The position numbers and the translations under genes are program-made. The notes below the pieces were generated by a model that searched no databases, was not told the origin of the DNA, and saw only the letters and a program-made list of their open reading frames with translations. A stretch of DNA of 64,000 nt from contig NC_087168.1 of assembly GCF_035594125.1 (NCBI RefSeq), forward strand, positions 6,892,501 through 6,956,500, given 5' to 3'. Origin of the DNA: Scylla paramamosain (Eukaryota > Arthropoda > Malacostraca > Decapoda > Portunidae). Within the stretch, counting starts at the first letter, position 1. Each line of letters opens with the position of its first letter. Positions 13,079-25,786 of this stretch are shown here, one piece after another.

Positions 13079-14630
13079 CTTCTCAAACTATAAAACACTC
13101 ATACACGTTTCTCGTAATGTCCTCTTCTTTGCCAATATAGAGTGCTTTCCATCCATTTTTGCATTTTTTGTAGGTAACAAGCTCAAAAACACATCAAAAT
13201 ATATCTTTTTTGTAATGTTATTCTATTTCTTCATATTGGTTGGTTTGCATCCGTTTTAGCGTTTTTTTACGTAAATCACTGAAAAGACACGTTTTAAGTA
13301 ATATTGTTCAGATTGCTGAAAAACACTCAAGAGACAGGTTTCTGGTAAAGTCGTGAAATTTCCCCATATAGGTGGATTTGCATGCACTTCAGAGTTTGTA
13401 CATAACTCGGCAAAAAAGCTAAAATTATTTTTTTTATAATGATTATTTTTTACAAAATTTCCATGAATTTTGCCAGAATTTTGGCATCTCGGTACCTATG
13501 AAGATGAATAACAAATTTTTTTTTTCTCTCTATAAAGTTATTTGTAGGTTTTAGCTTTTTGGTACTTAAGGAACTTAAAAACACTCATAATACACGATTT
13601 TCGTAATGTCCTTTCATTTTCCAAACATAGGGTTCTTTGCATGTATTTAGGCATTTTTATAGGTAACATGATCAAAAACACTCAAAATACATGTTTCTGG
13701 TAATGTTATTATGTTTCTCCATAATGGGTGTTTTGCAAGCGTTTTAGCGTTTTGGTATGTAAGAAGCTCAAAAATACGTAAAGGCAGGTTCTTGGTAAAA
13801 GTTGGTTTTATTCCCATATAATATGATTGCCCTCCTTTTTAGTGCTTTAGTGCCTATCACGCTCAAAAACACTCAAAAGACACTTTTTTAGGTAATGTCA
13901 TTTTTTTCCCACATAAAGCTAGTTTCGCATGCAATTTTTGGTTTTGGTAACTAAGAATGGGAAAAGCACTCAAAATACATGCATTTCGTAAGGTTTTTCT
14001 GTATTCTTAATTAAGAGTGTTATTTCTGAGTTTCACCATTTTGGTATATAAGAAACTTCTCCATATACACCGAGTTTTGCGATTTTTGCCTTGTGGCTGT
14101 TGTGAAACTATAAAACACTCATTATACACGTTTTTCGTAATGTCCTTTTGTATCCCAATATAGAGTGCTTTCCATCCATTTTCGCGTTTTTTGAAGGTAA
14201 GAAGCTCAAAAACACTCAAAATATACCTTTTTGGTAATGTTATTCTCCATATTCGTTGGTTTGCATCCGATTTAGCGTTTTTCTACGTAAAACACTGAAA
14301 TGACACTTTTCAGTAATTTTGTGATGGATTCCCACATTTAGTGACTTCCATATTACTTATCGTTTTGGTGCCTAACATGCTGAAAAAAAAAAAAAACACA
14401 AAAGACAGGTTTCTGGTAAGGTCGTTTAATTTCCCCATATAGGTGGCTTTGCATGCACTTTAGGGTTTGGTAAATAACAGTCCGAAAAAAAAAGCTAAAA
14501 TTAACTCTTTTTCATAATGTTCTTTTTTCACATAATTTCCCTGAATTTTGGCAGAATTTTAGCATCTCGGTACCTATGAAGATGAATAAAAAAAAATCCT
14601 ATTTTTTTATTTTTTTACTTTTTATTTTTT

Positions 14631-15735
14631 TCTCTATAAATAGTGTTATTTGTGGGTTTTAGCTTTTTGGTACTTAAAGAACTTAAAAACACTCATAATA
14701 CACGTTTCTCGAAATGTCCTTTCGTTTCCCAAACATAAGATTCTTTGCATGTATTTAAGCGTTTTTATAGGTAACATGATCAAAAACACTCAAAATACAT
14801 GTTTTTGGTAATGTTATTCTGTTTCTAAATAAAGGGTGTTTTGCATGCGTTTTAGCGTTTTGGTATATAAGGAGCTCAAAAACACTTAGAAAAAGCACTT
14901 GGTAAAAGTTGATTTTATTCCCATGTAATGTGATTGCCCTGATTTTTAGTGCTTTATCGCCTATCATGCAATCACACTTAAAAGACACTTTTCTGGTAAT
15001 GTCATTTTTTTTTTCCCACATAAAGCTACTTTCACATAAAATTTGGGGTTTTGGTAACTAAGAATGTAAAAAACACTCAAAATACACGCATTTGGTAAGG
15101 TTGTTCTGTTTCTCAATTAATAGTGTTATTCAGGAGTTTCACCATTTTGGTATCTAAGAAACTTCTCCATATATACGAGTTTTTGCGTTTTTTGCCTTGT
15201 GCTTCTTGAAAATCTATAAAACATTCATTATACACGTTTCTCGTAATGTCCTTTTGTTAACCAATATAGAGAGCTTTCCATCCATTTTCGCGTTTTTTTT
15301 TTTTTTTTTGTAAAAAGCTCAAAAATACTCAAAATGTACCTTTTTGGTAAACTTATTCTATTTTTTCATGTTGGCTGGTTTGCATCCGTTTTAGCATTTT
15401 TCTACTTAAAACATGGAAAAGACACGTTTTCAGTAATTTGTTTTGGATTCCCAAATAGAATGAATTCCATATTGTTAATTGTTTTGGTGACTAACAAGCT
15501 GAAAAACACTAGAAACACAGGTTTCTCGTAAAGTCGTTTAATTTCCCCATATAGTTGGCTTTGCATGCAATTTAGGGTTTTGTGCATAACAGTCCGAAAA
15601 AAAGCTAAAATGAACTTTTTTGATAATGTTCTTTTTTCATATAATTTCCCTGAATTTTGCCAGAATTTTGTGATCTCGGTACCTATGAAGAAGAATAACA
15701 AAAAAAAAATCCTATTTATTTATTTACTTTTTTCT
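14631..15735 (+). repeat. Representative HOR unit (about 1105 bp) with eleven sub-repeats
   Basis: This unit shows the fixed order well. Approximate sub-repeat borders: 1, 14641-14739; 2, 14740-14835; 3, 14836-14932; 4, 14933-15025; 5, 15026-15122; 6, 15123-15271; 7, 15272-15374; 8, 15375-15459; 9, 15460-15553; 10, 15554-15650; 11, 15651-15735. Most are 85-103 bp, and sub-repeat 6 is about 149 bp and looks like two partial monomers joined. Each carries a T-rich head, a GCGTTTTGGTA-like box, a CAAAAACACTCAAAA-like core and a GGTAATGTTATT-like end. Sub-repeat 11 lacks a clear core and ends in an A-run followed by TTTA/T-rich sequence. Borders were placed by eye and may shift by several bases. 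Confidence 0.8.
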
Positions 15736-17484
15736 TCTCTAAAAATAGGTTTTAGCTTTTTGGTACTTATGGAACTTAAAAAGACTCATAATACACGTTT
15801 CTCCTAATGTCCTTTCGTTTCCCAGACATAGGGTTTTTTGCATTTACTAAAGCGTTATTAGAGGTAACATGATCAAAAACTCTCAAAATACATGTTTTTG
15901 GTAATGTTAATCTGTTTCTCCATAAAGGGTGTTTTGCATGCGTTTTAGCGTTTTGGTATATAAGGAGCTCAAAAACACTTAAATTCAAGTTCTTGGTAAA
16001 AGATAGTTTTATTCCCATGTAATGTGATTGCCCTCCTTTTTAGTGCTTTATTGCCTAACACTCTCAAAAACACCCAAAAGACACTTTTCTGGTAATGTCA
16101 TTTTTTTTTACCACATAAAGCTAGTTTCGCATACAATTTGAGGTTTTGGTAACTAAGAATGTGAAAAACAGTCAAAATACACGCATATCGTAAGGTTGTT
16201 CTGTATTCTCAATTAAGAGTGTTATTCCTCAGTTTCAGCATTTTGGTATCTAAGAAACTTATCCATATACACGAGTTTTTTTCGTTTTTTGCCTTGTGGT
16301 TCTTGTGAAACTATAAAACACTCATAATGGAAGTTTCTCGGAATGTCCTTTTGTATCTCAATATAGAGTGCTTTCTATCCATTTTCGCGTTTTTTGTAGA
16401 TAAGAAACTCAAAAACACTGAAAATATACCTTTTTTTGGTAATGTTATTCTGTTTCTTCATATTCGTTGGTTTGCATCCGTTTTAGCGTTTTTCTACGTA
16501 AAACACTGAAAAGACACTTTTTCAGTAATTTTGTGATGGATTCCCATATTGAGTGACTTCCATATTATATATCGTTTTGGTGCCTAACATGCTGAAAAAC
16601 ACTCAAAAGACAGGTTTCTCGTAAAGTCGTTTAATTTCCTCATATAGGTGGCTTTGCATGCACTTTAGGGTTTGGTACATAACAGTCCGAAAAAAAAAGG
16701 TGAAATTAACTATTTTTCATAATGTTCTTTTTTCACATAATTTTCCTGAATTTTGCCAGAATTTTTGCATCTTGGTACCTATGAAGATGAATAACAAAAA
16801 AAAAAAAATAATAATAAATTCCTATCTTTTTATTCATTTATTTATTTTATTTATTTATTTTTCTATAAACAGTGTTATTTATGGGTTATAGCTAAATGGT
16901 ACTTAAAGAACTTAAAAATACTGGTAATACATGTTTCTCGAAATGCCCTTTAATTTCCCAAACATAAGGTTCTTTGCATGTATTTAAGAGTTTTTACAGG
17001 TAACATGATCAAAAACAATCAAAATACGTGTTTTTGGTAATGTTATTCTCTTTCTCCATAAAGGGTGTTTTGCATTCGTTTTAGCGTTTTGGAATATAGG
17101 GAGCTCAAAAACACTTAAAAGCAAGTTGTTAGTAAAAGTTAGCTTTATTCCCATGTAATGTGATTGCCCTGCTTTTTAGTGCTTTATTGCCTATCATGCA
17201 AAAAAAAAAAAAAAATTAAGACACTTTTCTGGTAGTCATTTTTTTTCTTACATATAGCTACTTTCACATAAAATTTGGGGTTTTGGTAACTAAGAATGTG
17301 AAAAACACTCAAAATACACGCATTTAGTAAGGTTGTTCTGTTTCTCAATTTAGAGTGTTATTCAGGAGTTTCAGCATTTTGGTATCTAAGAAACTTCTCC
17401 ATATATATGAGTTTTTGCGTTTTTTGCCTTGTGATTCTTGAGAATCTATAAAGCACTCATTATACACGTTTCTCGTAATGTCCT

Positions 17485-17525
17485 TTTGTTAACCAATAGA
17501 GAAAGAGAAAAAACCACAAAAGATA
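17485..17525 (+). repeat. Deletion scar that gives a 911-bp HOR unit
   Basis: Sub-repeat 6 ends in GTTAACCAATAGAGAAAGAG and the text then continues with AAAAAACCACAAAAGA of sub-repeat 9. Sub-repeats 7 and 8 are missing, so the landmark spacing 16775 to 17686 is only 911 bp. The scar is shared by copy B at about 36915-36955. Confidence 0.7.
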
Positions 17526-18788
17526 GGTTTCTCGTAAAGTCGTTTAATTTCCCCATATAGTTGGCTTTGCATGTACTTCATGGTTTGGTACATAACAGTC
17601 CGAAAAAAAAGCTAAAATTAACTTTTTCGATAATGTTCTTTTTGCACATAATTTCCCTGAATTTTGCCAGAATTTTGGCATCTCAGTACCTATGAAGAGG
17701 AAGAACAAAAAAAAAAAGAATCCTATTTTTTAATTATTTCTTTATTTTTTCTCTATAAAGAGGTTTTAGCTTTTTGGTACTTATGGAACTTAAAAACACA
17801 TAATACACGTTTCTCATAATGTCCTTTCGTTTCCCAGACATAGGGTTCTTTGCATGTATTTAAGCGTTTTTAGAAATAACATGATAAAAACACTCAAAAT
17901 AAATGTTTTTGGTAATGTTAATCTGTTTCTCCGTAAAGGGTGTTTTGCATGTGTTTTAGCGTTTTGGTATATAAGGAGTTAAAAAACACTTAAAAGTTGG
18001 TTTTATTCCCATGTAATGTGATTACCCTCCTTTTTAGTGCTTTATTGCCTAACTCTCTCAAAAACCCTCAAAAGATGCTTTTCTGGGAATGTCATTTTTT
18101 TTCCCACATAAAGTTAGTTTCGCATGCAATTTGGGGTTCTAATAACTAAGAATATGAAAAACACTCAAAATACACGCATTTAGTAATGTTATTCTGTTTC
18201 TTAATGAAGTGTTATTCAGGAGTTTCAGCATTTTGGTATCTAAGAAACTTCTCCATATACACTAGTTTTTGCGTTTTTTGCTTCCTGGTTCTTGTGAAAC
18301 TATAAAATACTCATTAAACACGTTTCTCGTAATGAATGCTTTGCATCCATTTTCACGTTTTTTTTTTTTTGGGTCACAAGCTCAAAAATACTTAAAATAT
18401 ACCTTTTTGGTAATGTTATTCTATTTCTTCATATTGGTCTGTTTGCATCCGTTTTAGCGTTTTTTTACGTAAAACACTGAAAAGACACGTTTTCAGTAAT
18501 TTTGTTTTGGATTCCCATATAGAGTGACTGCCATATTATTTATCGTTTTGGTGCCTAATATGCTGAAAAACACTCAAAAGACAGTTTGTAAAGTCGTTTA
18601 ATTTCCCCATATAGATGGCTTTGCATGCACTTTAGGGTTTGGTACATAACAGTCCGAAAAAAAAAGCTAAAATTAACTTTTTCGATAATGTTCTTTTATG
18701 CACATAATTTCCCTGAATTTTAACAGAATTTTGGCATCTTGGTACCTCTGAAGATAAATAATAATTTAAATAAATAATTATTTTATTT

Positions 18789-19122
18789 ATTTATTTTTAT
18801 TTATTGTTTTTTTTTTGTTTATTTCTTCATAAAGAGTGTTATTTGTGGGCTTTAGCTTTTTGGTATTTAAGTAACTTAAAAACACTTATAATACATGTTT
18901 CTCGTAATGTCCTTTCGTTTCCCAAACATAGGATTCTTTGCCTGTATTTAAGCGTTTATTTTTATTTATTGTTTTTTTTTTTTGTTTGTTTCTTCATAAA
19001 GAGTGTTATTTGTGGGCTTTAGCTTTTTGGTATTTAAGTAACTTAAAAACACTTATAATACATGTTTCTCGTAATGTCCTTTCGTTTCCCAAACATAGGA
19101 TTCTTTGCCTGTATTTAAGCGT
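18789..19122 (+). repeat. 167-bp tandem duplication, only in copy A
   Basis: The stretch from the T-rich tail of sub-repeat 11 through sub-repeat 1 to GTATTTAAGCG of sub-repeat 2 is present twice: CATAAAGAGTG occurs at 18828 and 18995, a period of 167 bp. Copy B has it once (about 38215-38390). The two halves are almost identical, so the event is younger than the 19.4-kb duplication, or one copy was lost in B. Confidence 0.85.
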
Positions 19123-20637
19123 TTTTATAGGTAACATGATCAAAAACACTCAAGATACATGTTTTTTGTAATGTTTTTGTTTTTCTCCATAAAGGATCTT
19201 TTGCATTCGTTTTAGCGTTTTGGTATGTAATGAGCTCAAAAACATTTAACGGCAAGTTCTTGGTAAAAGTTTTTTTATTCACATGTAATGTGATTGCCCT
19301 TCTTTTAAGTACTTTATTGCCTAACACGCTCATAAACACTGAAAAAAAAATTTTCTGGCAATATAATTTTTTCCCCACATAAACCTAGTTTCGCATGCAA
19401 TTTCGTGTTTTGGTGACAAAGAATGTGAAAAACACACAAAATACACGCATTTGGTAAGATTGTTCTGTATATCAATCAAGAGTGTTATTCTTGAGTTTCA
19501 GCATTTTGGTATCTAAGAAACTTTTGCCTTGTGGTTGTTGTGAAACTATAAAACACTCATTATACAGGTTTCTTGTAATGTCCTTTTGTTTCCCAATATA
19601 GAGTGCTTTGCATCCATTTTCGCGTTTTTTGTAGGTAACAGGCTCAAAAACACTCAAAATATACCTTTTTGGCAATGTTATTCTATTTCTTCATATTGGT
19701 TTGTTTGCATCCGTTTTAGCGTGTTTCTACGTAAAACACTGAAAAGACAAGTGTTATGTGATTTTGTTTTGGATTCCCATATAGAGTGACTTCCATATTT
19801 ATTGTTTTGGTGCCTAACATGCTGAAAAACACTCAAAAGACAGGTTTCTGGTAAAGTCGTTTAATTTCCTATAGAGGTGGCTTTGCATGCAATTTAGGTT
19901 TTGGTACATAACTGTCCGAAAAAAAAAGCTAAAATGAACTTTTTTGATAATGTTCTGTTTTCCATATAATTTCCCTGAATTTTACCAGAATTTTGGCATC
20001 TCGGTACATATGAAGAAGAATAACAAAAAAAAAAGGAAAATTCTTTTTCTTTTCTCTATAAAGAGTGTTATTTGTGGATTTTAGCTTTTTGGTGCTTAAG
20101 GAATTTAATAATATTCATAATACACGTTTCACGTAATGTCCTTTCGTTTCCCAAACATAGGGTTCTTTCCATGTATTTAAGCGTTTTTATAGGTAACTTA
20201 ATCAAAAACACTCAAAATACATGTTTTTGGTAATGTTATTCCGTTTCTTCATAAAGGGTGTTTTGCATGCGTTTTAGTGTGTTGGTATGTTAGGAGCTCA
20301 AAAACACTTAAAGGCAAGTTCTTGGTAAAAGTTGGTTTTCTTCCCATGTAATGTGATTGCCTTGCTTTTTAGTGCTTTATTGCCTAACACGCTCAAAAAC
20401 ACTCAAAAGACATTTTTCTGGAAATGTCTTTTTTTTTCTTTCCACATAAAGCTAGTTTCGTATGCAATTTGTGGTTTTTGTAACCAAGAATGTGAAAACA
20501 CTCAAAATACACGCATTTGGTAAGGTTGTTCTGTTTCTCAATTAAGAGTGTTATTCATGAGTTTCAGGGTTTTGGTATCTAAGAATCTCAAATACACTTA
20601 TAATGCACGTTTCTCGTAATGTCCCTTTTTTTCCTCA

Positions 20638-20664
20638 TTTAGGGTGCTTTGCATGCACCCTAAA
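20638..20664. repeat. 10-bp inverted repeat at the satellite/LINE-fragment border (copy A)
   Basis: TTTAGGGTGC at 20638-20647 and GCACCCTAAA at 20655-20664 are perfect reverse complements around a 7-base spacer TTTGCAT. The left arm is ordinary satellite. The right arm leads into the LINE fragment, whose last recognisable codons begin with AAATTTAC on the plus strand. It looks like a short inverted copy of flanking satellite made when the fragment was joined. The same structure is at 39910-39936. Confidence 0.8.
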
Positions 20665-21420
20665 TTTACTAACAACACTACTAATTCCACTATCCAAGTC
20701 ATTGACATATATTACAAACAACATCGGCCCTAATACTAATAATCCCTTTGTCACCCCACTAATTACTTGACCCCACTCGGATTTAGAGCCGTTTATTACA
20801 ACACTCTGTCGCCTGCCGCTTGGCCATGACGTTATCCAGATTACTTATAACCTTTTTCCAATTCTTAAATACTGTGGAATATATTTCATCTGGTCCTGGT
20901 GATTTGAACTTTTCAGCTTATCTATCTCCTGTTCCACTATCTCTTTAGTTATGGTAATATCTGTCAGCTTCTCATTTTCTTCTACTCTGAATATCTTGTC
21001 ACTATTCGGCAAATCCTGCATGTTTTCCTGGGCAAAGACAGTTAAAAAATACTCGTTCACAATTTTACTAATCTCCTCCCAACAACTAAGCAGGTCCCAT
21101 TCTGCTGTCTTTAAGAAACTATTGTTTCTCTATTCTTCGTCTTATATGCCTGATAAAATCCCTTGGGGTCCATCTTCGCTTGGCTGGCTACCTTTAATTC
21201 ATAACTATTTTAAGCTTTCCTTGTTAAACTCCTGACTTTTCTAATTCATTAATTCATTTCAAATTCCTTAAAACCACTTCCCCTGTCTTTAATCTCATAT
21301 ATACTTCTCTTTCGCCCTATGTAATGTTTTAACCTCTGTCATCCATTTATGATCATTTTTCTGCGATCTTATTCTTGTGTAAGGGATATTCCCTAACTGT
21401 CCTGAATGTAATTTATCAAC
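20662..21420 (-). mobile_element. CR1-like LINE fragment, degenerate (copy A)
   Basis: Read on the minus strand, this is the linker and part of the reverse transcriptase of a LINE different from the one at 1-1633. In 5' to 3' order of the element: TRIRSQKNDHKWMTEV (about 21320-21390), KMDPKGFYQAYKTK (about 21140-21180), MNEYFLTVF (21034-21060), SPGPDEIYS (about 20880-20906, in another frame), then ISGVTKGLLVLGPMLFV and YVNDLDSGIS (about 20670-20760, in yet another frame). Several frameshifts and stops disable it. Sequence between SPGPDEIY and the region before the RT active site is lost. It ends where FADD is expected, so the 3' end is missing. Assignment to the CR1 group rests on motif resemblance only. 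Confidence 0.85.
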
Positions 21421-21435
21421 GAAATATTTATTTCG

Positions 21436-22905
21436 CTTCTCTATAAAGGGTGTTTTGCTTGAGTTTTAGCGTTTCTGTACATAAGAACCTTTAAAACACG
21501 TTTTTAGTAATGTTATTTTGTATTCCTTTATGGAGCGCTTTCCATGCTTTTCAGCGTTCTGGTGTCTAACACGTTGAAAAACACTCAAAAGACACGTTGA
21601 TGAAAATGTCGTTTCGTTTCCCGATAAAGGGGGCTTCCAATGCATTTTGTCTTTTGGTACTTAACAATATGAAAAAAAAAGTTTAAGTAAAAGTTTTCGG
21701 TTGAGTTATTTTTCCATATAAAGTTCTAATCATGTGTTTTTGAGTCTGGGTACCTAAAAAGCTCAAAATCTCTCATAATACACTTTTCTCGTAATGTCCT
21801 TTCTTTTCTCCATGAAGGATGCTTTGCGTGTAATTTGGCACTTTTATACTTAACAAGCACAAAAACAATCAAAATACAAGTTTTTGATAATGCTAATTTG
21901 TTTCTCCGTAAAGGTTATTTTGCATGCTTTTCTGCGATTTCGGATGTAAGAAGGTGAAAAACACTCTAAAGATACTTTCTTGGTAATGTTATTTTATATT
22001 GCCAAATAGGGTGCTTTCAATGCTTTTTAGCATTTTGATTCCTAACACTCAAGTAAACACTCAAAAGACACGTTTCCTGTAATATAGTTTTGCTTCTTCA
22101 TATAGGGATCTGCATGCATTATGATGTTTTGCTACATAATGTGAAAAACGCTCAAAATAAAGATTTTAGGTAATGTTGTTCTTTTTCTCTATATAGGGTG
22201 CTATTCATCCTTTTTAGCGTTTTGGTACTTAGGAAGCTTACTTAGGAAGCTCAGAAACACAAATAAAACTTGTTTCTCCAAACGTCTTTCCATTTCCCCA
22301 TAAAGATTGCTTTATATGTATTTTGACGTTTTGGTACATAAAAAGAAAAAAAAAAAAACACAAAAACACGTTTTTGGTGATGTTCTGTTTCTCTATTAAG
22401 AGATATATAATATATTTAATTTTCATTCAGGCGGTTTAGTGTTTGGTACCTAAGAGACTCAAAACTCTGATAATACACGTTTCTCGTAATGTCCTATCGT
22501 TTCTTCATACAGGGTGCTTTAAATGCATTTTTAAGATGATGTACGTAACAGACTCAAAAAGACTCAAAATACACGTTTTTGGTAAGGTTTTTTTGTTTGG
22601 TAAGATTATTCGTGTTTGTTGCACGCGTTTTAGCGTTTTGGAACGTAAAAAGTTTAAAACACTTAAAAGACATGCTTATTATTTTGCATTTCTATATAAG
22701 GTGCTTTCCATGCTATTTAGCGTTTTCGTGCCTAACACGCGGAAAAACACATAAAAACACATTTCTTACATTGTTGTTTAATTTTCTCGTATAGCGATTA
22801 AGCATTATGGTGTTTTGCTACCTGACAATGTGAAAAACATTCAAATTACACGATTTTGGTAATGTTTTTTTTCTTTCTCCATTTTTGCGTTTTGGTACCT
22901 GAGAA
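21436..22905 (+). repeat. Diverged monomeric satellite block (copy A)
   Basis: The 97-bp monomers continue in forward orientation with GCGTTTTGGTA-like boxes and CAAAAACACTCAAAA-like cores. They differ much more from the HOR sub-repeats, and the eleven-member order and the GTACCTATGAAGATGAATA landmark are absent. Monomers start about every 95-110 bp. Ordinary HOR sequence resumes at about 22905 with sub-repeat 4. A 13-bp tandem duplication ACTTAGGAAGCTT/C lies at 22227-22252. The block is comparable to older monomeric satellite next to HORs in other organisms. Confidence 0.75.
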
Positions 22906-24675
22906 CCACTTTTCTAGTAATATTTTTTTTTTCACACATAAAGCTAGTTTCGCATGCAATTTGGTGTTTTGGTAAGTAAGAATGTTAAAAAGATTCAAAA
23001 TACACCCATTTGGTAAAGTTGTTCTGTTTCTCAATTGAGTGTTATTCATGAATTTCAGCATTTTGGTATAAAAGAAACATCTCCATATACACGAGTTTTT
23101 GCGTGTTTTGCCTTGTGGTTCTTGTGAAACTATAAAACACTCATTTTACACGTTTCTCGTAATGTCCTTTTCTTTCCCCAATATAGAGTGCTTTGCAACT
23201 ATTTTCGCGTTTTCTGTAGGTAACAAGCTCAAAAACACTCAAAATATAACTTTTTAGTAATATTATTCTATTTCTTCATATTGGTTGGTTTGCATCCGTT
23301 TTAATGTTTTTCTAAGTAAAACACTAAAAAGACACGTTTTCAGTAATTTTGTTTTGGATTCCCATATAGAGTGACTTCCATATTATTTATCGTTTTGGTG
23401 CCTAACTTGCTGAAAAACACTGAAAAGACAGGTATCTGGTAAAGTCGTTTAATTTCCTCATATAGGTGGCTTTGCATACACTTTAGAGTTTGGTACATAA
23501 CAGTCCGGTAAAAAAAGAAGCTAAAATTAACTTTTTTCATAATATTATTTTTTTCAAATAATTTCCCTGAATTTTGCCAGAATTTTGGCATCTCGGTACC
23601 TATGAAAATAAATAACAAAAACAAATATCCTAGTTTTTATTTATTTATTTATTTTCTATATAAAGAGTATTATTTGTGGGTTTTAACTCTTTTCGTACTT
23701 ATGGAACTTAAAAACACTCATAATACACTTTTCTCGTAATGTCCTTTCGTTTCCCAAACATAGATTTCTTTGCATGTATTTAAGCGTTTTTATACGTAAC
23801 AGATCAAAAACACTGAAAATTAATGTTTTTCGTAATGTTATTTTGTTTCTCCATAAAGGGTGTTTTGCATGCATTTTAGTGTTTTGGTATGTAAGGAGCT
23901 GAAAAACACTTAAAGACAAGTTCTTGGTAAATGTTGGTTTTATTCCCATGTAATGTCATTGCCCTGCTTTTTTTTGCTTTATTGCCTAACACGCTCAAAA
24001 ACAGTCAAAAAACACTTTTTTTCTGGTAATGTCATTTATTTCCCACATAAAGCTAGTTTCGCATGTAATAACGGGTTTTGGTAACTAAGAAAATATGAAA
24101 AAAACTCAAAATACACGCATTTGGTAAGGTTGTTCTGTTTCTCAATTAAGAGTGTTATTCATGAATTTCAGCGTTTTGTTATCTAAGAAACATCTCCATA
24201 TACACGAGTTTTTGCTTGTTTTTTCCTTGTGGTTCTTGTGAAACTATAAAACATTATAAACGTTTCTCGTAATGTCCATTTGTTTCCCAATATAGAGAGA
24301 TTTGCATCCATTTTCGCTCAAAAACAAAAAATAATACCTTTTTTTGGTAATATTAATCTATTTCATGATATTGGTTGATTTGCATTCGTTTTAGCGTTTT
24401 TCTACGTAAAACACTGAAAAGACACGTTTTCAGTAATTTTGCTTTGGATTTCCATACAGAGTGACTTCCATATTATTTATTGTTTTGGTGCCTAACATAC
24501 TGAAAAACAGGCAAAAGACAGGTTTCATGTAAAGTCGTTTAATTTCCCCATATAGGTGGCTCTACATGCAGTTTAGGGTTTGGTACATAACAGTCTGAAA
24601 AAAAAGCTAAAATTAATTTTTTTTATTTTTTTTTCACATAAATTCCCTGAATTTTGCCAGAATTTTGGCATCTCG

Positions 24676-25210
24676 GTACCTATGAAGATTAATAACAAAA
24701 AAAAATGCTATTTTTTCATTTATTTATTTATTTTTGGTACTTAAGGAACGTATAAACACTCATAATACTCGTTTCTCGTAATGTCCTTTTGTTTCCTAAG
24801 GATAAGGTTCTTTGCATGTATTTAAGCGTTTTTATAGGTAACATGATCAAAAACACTCAAAATATACCTTTTTCGTAATGTTATTCTATTTCTTCATATT
24901 GGTTGGTTTCCATCCGTTTTAGCGTTTTTCTACGTAAAACACAGAAAAGACACGTTTTCAGTAATTTTGTTTTGGATTCCCATATAGAGTGACTTCCATG
25001 TTATTTATCGTTTTGGTGCCTAACATGCTGAAAAAAACACTCAAAAGACATGTTTCTTGTAAAGTCGTTTAATTTCCCCATATAGGTAGCTTTGCATACA
25101 CTTTAGGGTTTGGTACATAACAGTCCGAAAAAAAGCTAAAATTAACCTTTTACATAATATTCTTTTTTCACGTAATTTTCCTGAATTTTGCCAGAATTTT
25201 GGCATCTTGG
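24676..25210 (+). repeat. 534-bp short HOR unit
   Basis: After sub-repeat 2 (CATGATCAAAAACACTC, about 24843-24859) the text switches to the end of sub-repeat 7 (AAAATATACC, then a T-run and CGTAATG). Sub-repeats 3 to 6 are missing. Both sides of the switch share CAAAAACACTCAAAATA, so this is an exchange within the conserved core, in register. The start of sub-repeat 1 is also missing near 24735. Copy B has the same short unit at 43947-44480. Confidence 0.85.
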
Positions 25211-25786
25211 TACCTATGAAGATCAATAAAAAAAATGCTATTTTTTTTATTCTTTTTTATTTTTTTCTCTATAAAGAGTGTTATTTGTGGGTTTTAGCTT
25301 TTTGGTACTTAAGGAACTTCTAAACACTCATAATACACATTCCTCGCAATGTCCTTTCATTCCCAAACATAGGGTTCTTTCCATGTATTTAGGCGTTTTT
25401 ATTGGTAACAAGCCCAAAAACACTCAAAATACATGTTTTTGATAATGTTATTCTGTTTTTCCATAAAGGGTGTTTTGCATGGGTTTTAGCGTTTTGGTAT
25501 GTAAGGAGCTCAAAAAAACTTAAAGGCAAGTTCTTGGTAAAAGTTGGTTATATTCCCATGTAATGTGATTGCCCTGCTTTTTAGTGCTTTATTACCTAAC
25601 ACGCTGAAAATCACTAAAAAGACACTTTTCTAGTATTTTTTTTTCCACAGTTCCGCATGTAATTTGGGGTTGGACCACTAAGAATGTGAAAAAAAAACAC
25701 TCAAAATACACTCATTTCCTAAGATTGTTCTGTTTCTCAATTAAGAGTATTATTCATGAGTTTCAGCATTTTGGTATCTAAGAATA

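Noticed and set aside
20951..21235. 94-codon plus-strand frame in the unique segment (also 40223-40507)
   Set aside because: It is antisense to the LINE fragment, whose minus-strand motifs are recognisable.
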